64,000 nt of DNA, taken from Sulfitobacter donghicola DSW-25 = KCTC 12864 = JCM 14565. GTDB lineage: Bacteria > Pseudomonadota > Alphaproteobacteria > Rhodobacterales > Rhodobacteraceae. The translations under genes and the position numbers were made by a program. Every line of letters begins with the position of its first letter. Within the stretch, counting starts at the first letter, position 1. Below the pieces are notes generated by a model. That model made no database searches and was not told the DNA's origin. It saw only the letters and a list, made by a program, of their open reading frames with translations. Positions 44,158-52,506 of this stretch are shown here, one piece after another. Where the stretch lies: assembly GCF_000622405.1 (NCBI RefSeq), contig NZ_JASF01000005.1, forward strand, positions 2,356,001-2,420,000, read 5' to 3'.

Positions 44158-46055
44158 TGGCTGACGAACAAGAAAAAATGGACTTGGGCGCAGAGGCTGT
44201 GGCGACGTCTGTGGATGGGTACAAATTCCAGCCGATCAAGGGCTATCCGATGCTCAATTGGCGCGGCAAGCGGCCCTTTACCTCGACCCAATTCTATCCG
44301 GCACAGTTGAAAGAAACCTATGGCGATGAGGTTGACGGTTGGCGCAACAAAATCTTCTGGGGCGACAACCTTCAGGTCATGAGCCACCTTCTGAAAGATT
44401 TCAGGGGCAAGGTGGACTTGGTTTATATTGACCCGCCATTTGACTCAAAGGCCGACTACAAGAAGAAAATCAAACTGCGCGGGAAAGAAGTCAAAAGTGA
44501 TACCGCTTCCTTCGAGGAAAAGCAGTATACAGACATTTGGAACAACGACGAATACCTCCAGTTTATGTATGAGCGTCTGGTCGTTCTCCGTGAGCTTATG
44601 AGTGACAAAGGAACGCTCTATCTGCATTGCGACCAGCGCGTAAGTTCATACCTCCGGCTGATTTGCGATGAGATATTCGGCACGGGAAACTTCAGGTCTT
44701 GGATCTGTTGGAAATCTTCGCCTGGACACAGTGATCAGAGTTTCTTCAACGATATGCAAAACCATATCTTGATGTACACGAAAACGGACACGCCGATTTG
44801 GAACCAACTGTACGGGCCATATGATGATGAATACTTGGCTTCGCACTATCAGAAGAAAGATCCGGACGGCAGGAAATTTGAAGACGATAATCTGACGGCC
44901 TACGGGCTAAGTGGCGGCGGTTACCAGTATGAATGGAATGGGCATGACAAGCTTTGGAGGCGGCCCAAGGAATCCATGCAAAAGCTCGAGGACGCTGGCA
45001 GAATTTACTACACTAGAAATGGCGTTGCGCGGTACAAACGGTACCTTGATGAGATGCCTGGAATGGTTTTGTCTGATCTTTGGACCGACATTTCAAGACT
45101 GAATTCGCAAGCAAAAGAGAAGGAAAACTATCCAACGCAGAAACCTGAAGCGCTATTGGAACGGATCCTTGCCGCCTCTAGCGACGAAGGCAGCTTGGTT
45201 TTTGATTGTTTCATGGGCTCAGGGACAACGCAAAGTGCGGCGGCCAAGCTCAAAAGACGCTTCTTGGGGGCAGATATCAACCTTGGTTCCGTTCAAACCA
45301 CAACAAAAAGGTTGATAAACATCTTGGGTGAGCCTGCCTCTCTTGGTGAAGACACGTCGGCCGGTTTCGAGGTCTACAACGTCAATAACTACGACATCTT
45401 TAGGAACCCTGTGGAAGCGAAGGCTTTACTTGTGGAAGCCCTAGAAATCCAGAAAATCGAAACCAGCTCCATATACGATGGCGAAAAAGATGGGCGCATG
45501 GTCAAGATTATGCCGGTCAACCGCATCGCAACCAAAGCAGACCTGTCCGAGCTTATCTCAGGCTTTGACTACAAGGCCTTTGATCGCCGCCAAAACGCCA
45601 ACCCGAACCAGCCGGTCGAAAAAATCCTGCTTGTCTGCATGGGACACGAACCCGACCTGAAAGCGCAGCTCGAGCTCGAAGTGAAACCCCACAAAATCGA
45701 TGTGGAGGTCGTGGATATCCTGCGCGACAAATCCCAGCTCGAATTCAAACGCGACTCCGAGGCGCGTCTGGCTATCAATGATGGCTATCTGGAAATCGAA
45801 CGCTTCTACCCCATGAACCTGTTGCAAAAGCTCTCGCTCCAAAAGGAACAAGTCACAGATTGGCGCGAGATGGTGGAAAGCATCATGGTGGACTGGAACT
45901 ATGACGGCGCGATCTTGCAGCCGGTCGAGTTGGACGTGCCCGAAAAAAACGAATTGGTCAGCGGCCGTTACAAGGTGCCCGAGGACGCAGGCACGGTGCG
46001 CGTGAAGATCACCGATCTGTTGTCGGAATCCTGGGAAGGCAGCATCGATGCCTAA
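44157..46055 (+). CDS. Type III restriction-modification DNA methyltransferase (Mod)
   Basis: ATG 44157 overlaps the helicase stop (TGATG). The 632-residue beta-class amino-methyltransferase has DPPF (YIDPPFDSKADYKKK) near residue 93, the motif before it (GDNLQVM) and the AdoMet site FMGSGTT near 352. NYPTQKPEALLERIL is also typical of Mod. It methylates adenine (or N4-cytosine) at an asymmetric site and supplies specificity to Res. The specificity region between the motifs is not recognisable. It overlaps the res gene by 8 nt. Confidence 0.92.
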   Translation: MADEQEKMDLGAEAVATSVDGYKFQPIKGYPMLNWRGKRPFTSTQFYPAQLKETYGDEVDGWRNKIFWGDNLQVMSHLLKDFRGKVDLVYIDPPFDSKADYKKKIKLRGKEVKSDTASFEEKQYTDIWNNDEYLQFMYERLVVLRELMSDKGTLYLHCDQRVSSYLRLICDEIFGTGNFRSWICWKSSPGHSDQSFFNDMQNHILMYTKTDTPIWNQLYGPYDDEYLASHYQKKDPDGRKFEDDNLTAYGLSGGGYQYEWNGHDKLWRRPKESMQKLEDAGRIYYTRNGVARYKRYLDEMPGMVLSDLWTDISRLNSQAKEKENYPTQKPEALLERILAASSDEGSLVFDCFMGSGTTQSAAAKLKRRFLGADINLGSVQTTTKRLINILGEPASLGEDTSAGFEVYNVNNYDIFRNPVEAKALLVEALEIQKIETSSIYDGEKDGRMVKIMPVNRIATKADLSELISGFDYKAFDRRQNANPNQPVEKILLVCMGHEPDLKAQLELEVKPHKIDVEVVDILRDKSQLEFKRDSEARLAINDGYLEIERFYPMNLLQKLSLQKEQVTDWREMVESIMVDWNYDGAILQPVELDVPEKNELVSGRYKVPEDAGTVRVKITDLLSESWEGSIDA

Positions 46056-48702
46056 AAAGACCGACGCCGCCCTTGGCGAATTCGCTTTCTTCAAGTTCCT
46101 TCTGACGTTCTACCAGCAGAACAAGAAGCGCATAAGGGTCAGCTATCGCGACTTGTCCAAGAAGTTCCTCGACTTCAACGATCCCGAAAACGCCCACGCC
46201 TACTTGCGCACGCCGCAGTTCGAGGCGCTGGAAATCTATGTGTTCTTGAAGGAGTTCTTGGACAACAAGCGCATCGAACAGATCTTCAAGGAATGGTACG
46301 AAAAAGAAGGCGTGTTTGCCGACCGCGCCGAGGGTGGTGTGGCAGCTGATACCGGTCAAATCAGCCTGTTCGAGGACGTTTCCCAGAAGCAATACGAGGA
46401 CGTGTTCAAGGCCATGCGTAAAAACGCGCGGGCCTATCCGAACTACATCTTCGCGCTGACCATGGGCACCGGCAAAACCATTCTGATGGCCACGTGCATC
46501 TTCTACGAGTTTATCTTGGCCAACAAATGGAAGAAGGACCCCAAGTATTGCCACAACGCGCTGGTGTTCTCACCTGACAAGACGGTGCTTTTGTCACTGC
46601 GCGAGCTTGAAACCTTTGAATTGTCCAAGGTGGTGCCGCCTGAGTACGTGAACTTTCTGACGTCCCACATCCGGTTCCACTTTCTGGAAGAGGCGGGAAC
46701 GTCGCTCGACACTCTCGACCAGTCTATGTTCAACGTCATCGTGTCTAATACGCAGAAGATCATTCTGAAGCGGAAGAACAAGGAAAAGACCGCGATTGAC
46801 GATTTGTTCGGCGCAACGCCGGACACGTTCAAGGAAAGCGGGAGCGTCTATGCCGACGCCGCCGACTTATACGATTTCGACACGCCGGAAGAAGAAGGCG
46901 AGCTGACTACCAACCAGCGGTTTGAGAAGCTTACCCGCCTTGGCCAGCTTGGCATCTACGTGGACGAGGCGCACCACGCTTTCGGCAAAAAACTGGCCAA
47001 GGACATGGGCATCGGCGCGAAGGAAACCGACAATAGCTTGCGTACGACCATCGACAAGCTGGCCTCTCGCCTCGAGCGGGCCGGAACGCGCGTTGTCGCC
47101 TGTTTCAACTACACTGGGACGCCGTATATCGGCCAGACCGTGCTGCCCGAGGTCGTCTATGCCTACGGGTTGAGCGACGCGATCGCCAACGAGTACCTGA
47201 AGAAGGCCGATCTGCACGGCTATTCGAACACTAAGTCCGAAGAGTTCCTGCGCATCGCCATCGATGACTTCCTCACCAAGACTGACGGATTGCGACCGGA
47301 AGGTCTGCTCCCAAAGATGGCGATCTTTGCCACCACTATTGACGAGGTGCGCAACGAGCTTCAGCCGCTGGTCGCCAAAATTCTTGAAGAGAAAGGGCTC
47401 CCGGCGGACAGCATCCTAGTGAACCTCGGAGACGACAAGACCACGAACGACGACATTCGCGAGTTCATCCGCCTTGATACGCCGGGCTCCAAGAAGCAGT
47501 TCATCCTGCTGGTGAACAAGGGGCGCGAGGGATGGAACTGTCGCTCGCTGTTCAGCGTAGCAATGTTCCGTACGCCAACGTCGAAGGTCTTTGTTCTTCA
47601 GGCCACGATGCGTTGTTTCCGTGCAATCGGCGAAACCCAGCATACCGCTCACGTATATCTTTCCGCTGACAACCTTCAGATTCTGAACGACGAGCTCAGC
47701 CAAAACTTCAGGCTCTCCGCAGACGATCTGAACAATGCAAACAGCCACAAGCAACGTTACGACATCCTGGTCAAAGAACCCGTTGAGCGGATCAAGCTGC
47801 AACGCGTTCGCCGTTCCTTTGAGCTGATCGAAAAGGAACTGCTTCCAAATCAGGAGCTTGGCATCAATCGCGCTGATAAGAGCGCTTGGCAAATGCTGAC
47901 CGGGAAGTACAACCTCCTCGAGACCGTACAAAGCGGCATCGAGCCATCTCAGATTGGCAAAACGGCTTCCTCCAAAACCATCGACCGGACGGAACTACGA
48001 CAGAAAGTCGAGTTCTCGGAGATCATGCTTGTTTCCGAAGTCGCGAGGTATTTGGGGCGCAGCCCGTTGGAAATCGAAGCGATCCTTAGATCCACCGGTG
48101 AAGGCATCCAAAACATCCTCGACGCGATCAACGATTACAACGAATTGCTCTACGACGTGGTGATCCCGCGCCTCTTTGGTCTTTTGTACGATTTGGAGCA
48201 ACACGAAATCACCGAAGAGCATGAAGTCGAACTCGTGAGATTGCCCGAAAATGGCTCATACTCTGTAATGGCCGATCCAAAACTTGTGGTGACAGATCAA
48301 GACGTTGAAGATGCGCTTGTTTCTTCGAAATCGTTCCACCTGGATACATATGCGTTTGACTCGCGGCCAGAGCAGACGCTCTTTTGGGACTTGATCCGGG
48401 AAGGAGCTGTCAAGAAGCTGTACTTCACAGGGATGCTTACCCACGGCCAGTCTGAGTTCTTCATCCAGTATGTGGATCCCGAGTCAAGAATGGTCCGCAG
48501 CTACTATCCTGATTTCCTGTTCGAAAAAGACGACGGGACTTACGTGATCGTTGAAGTGAAAGGTGACAATATGATCGACGATCCGATTGTGCAGGCTAAA
48601 CGTGAATATGCTGAGCAGATGGCTGACGCATCCGGTATGGAATATGCGATCATAAAGGGCACTGATGCCGAAGCACACAACTACAAATTCTTGATGGCTT
48701 AG
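46048..48702 (+). CDS. Type III restriction enzyme Res subunit
   Basis: The 884-residue protein has Walker A MGTGKT near residue 140, DEAH in IYVDEAHHAFGKKL near 305, a third motif NYTGTPY and a C-terminal helicase block NKGREGWNCRSL with QATMRCFRAIG. A PD-(D/E)XK nuclease ends it: YYPDFLFEKDDGTYVIVEVK near 818. It translocates on DNA and cleaves when two unmethylated sites are met. Domain order and length match Res. It converges on the GIY-YIG gene. Confidence 0.92.
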   Translation: MPKKTDAALGEFAFFKFLLTFYQQNKKRIRVSYRDLSKKFLDFNDPENAHAYLRTPQFEALEIYVFLKEFLDNKRIEQIFKEWYEKEGVFADRAEGGVAADTGQISLFEDVSQKQYEDVFKAMRKNARAYPNYIFALTMGTGKTILMATCIFYEFILANKWKKDPKYCHNALVFSPDKTVLLSLRELETFELSKVVPPEYVNFLTSHIRFHFLEEAGTSLDTLDQSMFNVIVSNTQKIILKRKNKEKTAIDDLFGATPDTFKESGSVYADAADLYDFDTPEEEGELTTNQRFEKLTRLGQLGIYVDEAHHAFGKKLAKDMGIGAKETDNSLRTTIDKLASRLERAGTRVVACFNYTGTPYIGQTVLPEVVYAYGLSDAIANEYLKKADLHGYSNTKSEEFLRIAIDDFLTKTDGLRPEGLLPKMAIFATTIDEVRNELQPLVAKILEEKGLPADSILVNLGDDKTTNDDIREFIRLDTPGSKKQFILLVNKGREGWNCRSLFSVAMFRTPTSKVFVLQATMRCFRAIGETQHTAHVYLSADNLQILNDELSQNFRLSADDLNNANSHKQRYDILVKEPVERIKLQRVRRSFELIEKELLPNQELGINRADKSAWQMLTGKYNLLETVQSGIEPSQIGKTASSKTIDRTELRQKVEFSEIMLVSEVARYLGRSPLEIEAILRSTGEGIQNILDAINDYNELLYDVVIPRLFGLLYDLEQHEITEEHEVELVRLPENGSYSVMADPKLVVTDQDVEDALVSSKSFHLDTYAFDSRPEQTLFWDLIREGAVKKLYFTGMLTHGQSEFFIQYVDPESRMVRSYYPDFLFEKDDGTYVIVEVKGDNMIDDPIVQAKREYAEQMADASGMEYAIIKGTDAEAHNYKFLMA

Positions 48703-48776
48703 AACCCGTTAGGAATATCAAAATGGTGTCTTTCGCCAGGAATGTCCTGCTGGCTGTGTGATATTTGGGGAACGAG

Positions 48777-49694
48777 CTAGTCGGGGGTGTTCGCTTCTGC
48801 TTGTTGCCAGTCGTGGTACGTCTGCTTCGATCCTTTAACTTTCCACTCCAGGCGTCCGTTGCTGTTTCGGTCCAAGACGACAGCAGCGGCGGCCGAAGGA
48901 CTATTGAACGACCAAGGTTTCGTGAATCGGAGTTTTTGGTTGCCGTCTGCGACTAGAATGCCGTCTGAAATGAGCTTTTCCTTCAAGCTGCCATAGCTTT
49001 GTTGGACATAGCCGGTTTCAGTGAGCGCCTCAGACCCTTCCAGTACAACAAATTCACCGTCTTCTTCGACGGCCGTCGCTTTGACGCCGCTCTTGTGGCG
49101 GATCTCGAACTGCACTTCTCCTTCGGTCCGCTCGTCAACCGGCTTCGCTGTCTGTGTCACCGCGCGCGGTTGTGGCTTGAGCATATCCAAACCGATCACG
49201 GGGAGGATGATGCGAAGGTTTGATAGAAACTGCTCCATGTTGGCAACGTCGGCCTCTGGCAATCGTCGCCTGCTGGTGTCCGGCTGCGTGCCGTTATCTA
49301 ACGTGACGCGACCTGCTTGGGCGGCTTGCTCTATGAGCCGCGCCTCCAGGTATTCCGCATGCCCTTTGGAAAGGTCATCGTCACTTGTGGTGATGGTGAT
49401 GGCCGTTTCCCAAAAGTCTCGTTTGATCGCGCTTTGCTTGATCCTCTCAGCCACGGAGTTTCCAGAGCCAATATAGGTGCGGGTTGCACCGGCCTTTTCT
49501 GGATCAGGACCCGACAGTATGTAGATGCCGGTCCGATCGACCTCTTCACGAGCGGTAAGGTCGCCGAAAGCTGATGCGCCGCTTACAAAAAGCAAACCTG
49601 TCCAACCATGGATCGTCGCTTTTCGCAGCCCAGTTGGCTTCCCGTCTACGAGGAAAAGCTGGATTGTTCGACCGAATGAGTCCTCTGATTGCAC
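48777..49694 (-). CDS. GIY-YIG nuclease-domain protein with C-terminal DUF4357
   Basis: GTG 49694 has AAGGAA upstream. The 305-residue product has GIY near residue 56, YIG at 74-76, Arg84 and a Glu in the helix EYLEARLIEQA, the ordered GIY-YIG catalytic set. A DUF4357-like domain closes it (KPWSFNSPSAAAAVVLDRNS, then NGRLEWKVKG). Such proteins are frequent beside restriction systems and in islands. It is convergent with res and not in that operon. Whether it nicks foreign DNA or has a regulatory role is unknown. Confidence 0.82.
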   Translation of the reverse strand: MQSEDSFGRTIQLFLVDGKPTGLRKATIHGWTGLLFVSGASAFGDLTAREEVDRTGIYILSGPDPEKAGATRTYIGSGNSVAERIKQSAIKRDFWETAITITTSDDDLSKGHAEYLEARLIEQAAQAGRVTLDNGTQPDTSRRRLPEADVANMEQFLSNLRIILPVIGLDMLKPQPRAVTQTAKPVDERTEGEVQFEIRHKSGVKATAVEEDGEFVVLEGSEALTETGYVQQSYGSLKEKLISDGILVADGNQKLRFTKPWSFNSPSAAAAVVLDRNSNGRLEWKVKGSKQTYHDWQQAEANTPD

Positions 49695-50173
49695 GATTTG
49701 TTCCTTGAAAACTTGATTCTAACAATTGCTTGCGCAGCACACTTAAAACACGAAATCAGATAATTGTCGTCCCGTGAGGACGGCTTATTAGCAATAGACT
49801 GCACCAGGGCTCAACGGGCCGTTGGCCCGTTCACCCCGATCCAGACATCATTCCTTTTGTTTGGTCCGCCCAACATCCCTGACCGTGGCGGTCAACCTAA
49901 GTCCACCCCCAAAATCAGCCACCAATTTCCCCTGTCTCGCAGGCGAGCCATTCCTCGCGGAGCAAATTGGCGTCTGATTTTGGCGCAGACATTTTCTTCG
50001 CAAATGTGGCCGATTGACAGCCCCGTTCAGGGTCGTGGGTCGGGCTTTGCCCTCTCCCACTCTGTTCCGCCGAATACATGCGTATTCGGTCAGATCAGGT
50101 GGCCGAGGCGCAGCCCATCGGCGGAAGGGGGCGCGAAGCCTCACCCGCGTCACTTTGATCAAGGAGGCCACAA
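49695..50173. other. Intergenic leader of the ardC-mob region
   Basis: No gene is evident in these 479 bp. A hairpin at 49813-49831 (AACGGGCC, GTT, GGCCCGTT) lies in the middle; it has no T tail. GGAGG at the right end serves ardC. Confidence 0.5.
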
Positions 50174-51052
50174 ATGGCACCGAAGTTTGATGTTTATGCC
50201 CATGTCACCGACACCATTATTGCTGAGATTGAGGCAGGCACGCCGCCTTGGCGCAAGCCGTGGACCGGAAGCGCGTCCGGAGTTGCCTTGCCGACCCGAC
50301 ACAACGGCGAGGAGTATCGTGGGATTAACATCCTGATGCTCTGGGTCATGGCGGCCAAGCATGGCTATGTGTCCAGCCGCTGGATGACCTACAAGCAGGC
50401 GCAGGAGCTGGGCGGCCAAGTCCGCAAAGGCGAAACGTCGTCGACCGTGGTCAAATACGGGACGTTCACCCGAGAGAACGAGCAGGGCATTGAGGAAGAA
50501 CTGCCCTATGCGCGCGCATACCGCGTGTTCAATGCCGATCAGATCGAAGGTTTGCCGGAGGACTACTACATCCGGCCCGAGGCCCCGCGCGATCTTGGCA
50601 CGGCCGAAGATCCTGAGCTTGAGGCGTTTTTCGGCCGGACAGGGGCGGAGATCCTCACCAGCGACGACCCGCGCGCCTATTACAGCCCCGCCAAAGATCA
50701 CATCCACATGCCGCCGATTGCCACGTTTCACGATGCGGCAGGCTATTATGGGACGTTGGCCCATGAGGTGATCCATTGGACCGGCAGCGAAAAGCGGCTT
50801 GAGCGGATCAAGAAATTTGCGAACCGTGAGGCCTATGCCTTTGAAGAGCTGGTGGCGGAAGTCGGCGCTTGTTTCCTTGGGGCTCAGATTGGCGTCGCGC
50901 CTGAGTTCGGTCAAAGTGCCGCCTATGTCGAAGGGTGGTTGAAAGCGCTCAAAGATGACAAGCGGACGATATTTCGCGCGGCGTCTGAGGCGCAAAAGGC
51001 TGCCGATTTTGTCCTAGCAGCTGCAGGTCAGAGCAAGGAGGTGGCAGCATGA
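50174..51052 (+). CDS. ardC: ArdC-like antirestriction protein (ssDNA-binding plus zincin domain)
   Basis: The 292-residue protein has the N-terminal ssDNA-binding domain (DTIIAEIEAGTPPWRKPWTG, NGEEYRGINILML) and a C-terminal metalloprotease-like domain with HEVIH near residue 197 and EELVAEVGACFL as third-ligand helix. ArdC proteins protect incoming single-stranded DNA from host restriction during conjugation. GGAGG precedes the ATG. Three small genes follow by overlap, then the mob genes, so it belongs to the transfer module. Confidence 0.9.
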   Translation: MAPKFDVYAHVTDTIIAEIEAGTPPWRKPWTGSASGVALPTRHNGEEYRGINILMLWVMAAKHGYVSSRWMTYKQAQELGGQVRKGETSSTVVKYGTFTRENEQGIEEELPYARAYRVFNADQIEGLPEDYYIRPEAPRDLGTAEDPELEAFFGRTGAEILTSDDPRAYYSPAKDHIHMPPIATFHDAAGYYGTLAHEVIHWTGSEKRLERIKKFANREAYAFEELVAEVGACFLGAQIGVAPEFGQSAAYVEGWLKALKDDKRTIFRAASEAQKAADFVLAAAGQSKEVAA

Positions 51053-51252
51053 TCCCTGACTATCACAGCGATGACTTTGCGACGGCGCGTTTGGAAGACA
51101 CAGTTAGCTTGCGAAGCGCTGCCCGCGAGGCGCGCGCCACGCTCTACGCGGTGTTGAACCGGCTCGAGCTGAACGATCTGGATGGCGAGGAGCAGCCCTA
51201 TATCGACGACTGCCTCGGGGCTCTCGCAATCCTTGAGGAGGCGCTGCGATGA
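51049..51252 (+). CDS. Small helical protein of the ardC operon
   Basis: The 67-residue acidic product (RSAAREARATLYAVLNRLEL, ending GALAILEEALR) is predicted helical. It overlaps ardC and the next gene by 4 nt each, so translation is coupled. Similar tiny genes often follow ardC in alphaproteobacterial islands. I do not recognise a function. Confidence 0.65.
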   Translation: MIPDYHSDDFATARLEDTVSLRSAAREARATLYAVLNRLELNDLDGEEQPYIDDCLGALAILEEALR

Positions 51253-51473
51253 CTGTGGAAGAGATCAAAGCAGCAGTGGACGCGGGTAACCGCGTTCACT
51301 GGATCAACATAGGGTATGTGGTGACGTGTGATGACCTCGGGCAATACCTCATCACATTCACGCGGAACGGGTCGGCTATCGGCTTGACCAGTCGGGATGG
51401 CACCCGTCTGAACGGCGAGCCTGACGAGTTTTTCATCGAGGAAGTTGCAGAGGTTTGCCATGAAGTATTCTGA
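51249..51473 (+). CDS. Small beta-rich protein of the ardC operon
   Basis: The 74-residue product (MTVEEIKAAVDAGNRVHWIN, then IGYVVTCDDLGQYLITFTRN) looks like a compact beta fold with one N-terminal helix. It overlaps the preceding and following genes. Function unknown. Confidence 0.65.
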   Translation: MTVEEIKAAVDAGNRVHWINIGYVVTCDDLGQYLITFTRNGSAIGLTSRDGTRLNGEPDEFFIEEVAEVCHEVF

Positions 51474-51741
51474 CATCGGGCAGGCGGCCCGAGAGGGACG
51501 CGCTAGCGTGCATCTGCATGGGTTCTGCAACTTGCCCGATGGCAGGGAGGAGTATTGTGACGATCCGGCACTGATCGATGGCTGGGCGATCTATGTCCGA
51601 GTGGAGACCCCGGACGACCCGCAACAGCCCTTTGATCTGCACGAGCTGCCCGATCATCAAACCTATGCCAGCGCCGAAGGCGCGGCCTGCGCAATAGCGC
51701 TGCAATTGCTTGGCGATGCTGAGGCGTGGAGCCACGACTAG
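51460..51741 (+). CDS. Small acidic protein of the ardC operon
   Basis: ATG 51460 is preferred because GAGG lies just upstream; an earlier in-frame start adds five residues. The 93-residue product reads MKYSDIGQAAREGRASVHLH, then DGWAIYVRVETPDDPQQPFD. It overlaps the previous gene by 14 nt. Function unknown. It ends the ardC operon, and an oriT-like region follows. Confidence 0.62.
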   Translation: MKYSDIGQAAREGRASVHLHGFCNLPDGREEYCDDPALIDGWAIYVRVETPDDPQQPFDLHELPDHQTYASAEGAACAIALQLLGDAEAWSHD

Positions 51742-51764
51742 TGGTGCCATGCCTTGCGCATGTG

Positions 51765-51882
51765 GCCGGGCTTTGCCCGGCGGTCGCAGCCTATGGCTGC
51801 TCCAAAAGGAATACAGGCAGTTGATGCAATATTATAATATTGAATCAATTATGGCGAAATGCCATAACAGGGCTGCCTGTAT
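51765..51882. other. Nested inverted repeats, candidate origin of transfer
   Basis: Five dyads lie in 118 bp between the ardC operon and mobC: GCCGGGC/GCCCGGC (51765-51781), GCAGCC/GGCTGC (51786-51800), an outer pair ATACAGGCAG (51811-51820) and CTGCCTGTAT (51873-51882), and inside it the 16-bp palindrome CAATATTATAATATTG (51827-51842) and TTATGGC/GCCATAA (51849-51867). The AT-rich core and the place before mobC and relaxase genes fit an oriT. The same dyads could also be operators for MobC. Confidence 0.6.
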
Positions 51883-51915
51883 GATGCTGGCAAGAAATAG
51901 GGGTGATTACTTCAC

Positions 51916-52506
51916 ATGCACCGACCGCACACACCACGGCACAAGCGACTGACGCAGAACCAGCGTTTTGCCATCGTGCGCAAGCGTGCCGAGGGGATGC
52001 CGATTGAGGATCTGGCCCGCGAATTCGGGGTCACGACCCGCAGCATCTTCTACACGTTGAAGGCCGATCAAAGCCGCAAGCTTGATGCGCGCGTACGCTC
52101 CGAGTTGGTGAATGTCCGGCTCACGCCCAAGGAGTTGGCGAGCTTTGATGCGGTCTTGACGCGGCATGATATCGCCAGCCGCGCGGAGGGGTTGCGGCGG
52201 TTGATCCATGCGTCGAGTGATCTCTTCGTTCCCGACGATGAACTGTCCAACCAGATGCGGGGGTTGTCGGCCTCTCTCAATCGCACCGGCAACAATATCA
52301 ACCAGATCGCGCAGCGCCTCAACGAGGCGAAGCGGCAGGGTAAGGCGCCGCCCTATGGCAATTCTGCCCATAGCCAGGTCCGCGCCTTGGCCGGACTGAT
52401 CTTCGATATCGCGGACCAGGTTCAGGATATGACGCAGCGCCGCCGTAGCGCGCTGTCCGGCGAGATTGCGCGCGTACTGGGAGGCTTTGCCGATGGCCCG
52501 GAATAG
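51916..52506 (+). CDS. mobC: MobC-like relaxosome accessory protein
   Basis: The 196-residue protein has an N-terminal HTH-like segment (KRAEGMPIEDLAREFGVTTR) fused to the MobC domain: VNVRLTPKELASFDAVL, then the signature RTGNNINQIAQRLNEAKRQG. MobC helps open oriT DNA and positions the relaxase. The HTH may bind the dyads upstream and make it a repressor of the mob operon. It overlaps the relaxase start by 14 nt. Confidence 0.88.
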   Translation: MHRPHTPRHKRLTQNQRFAIVRKRAEGMPIEDLAREFGVTTRSIFYTLKADQSRKLDARVRSELVNVRLTPKELASFDAVLTRHDIASRAEGLRRLIHASSDLFVPDDELSNQMRGLSASLNRTGNNINQIAQRLNEAKRQGKAPPYGNSAHSQVRALAGLIFDIADQVQDMTQRRRSALSGEIARVLGGFADGPE

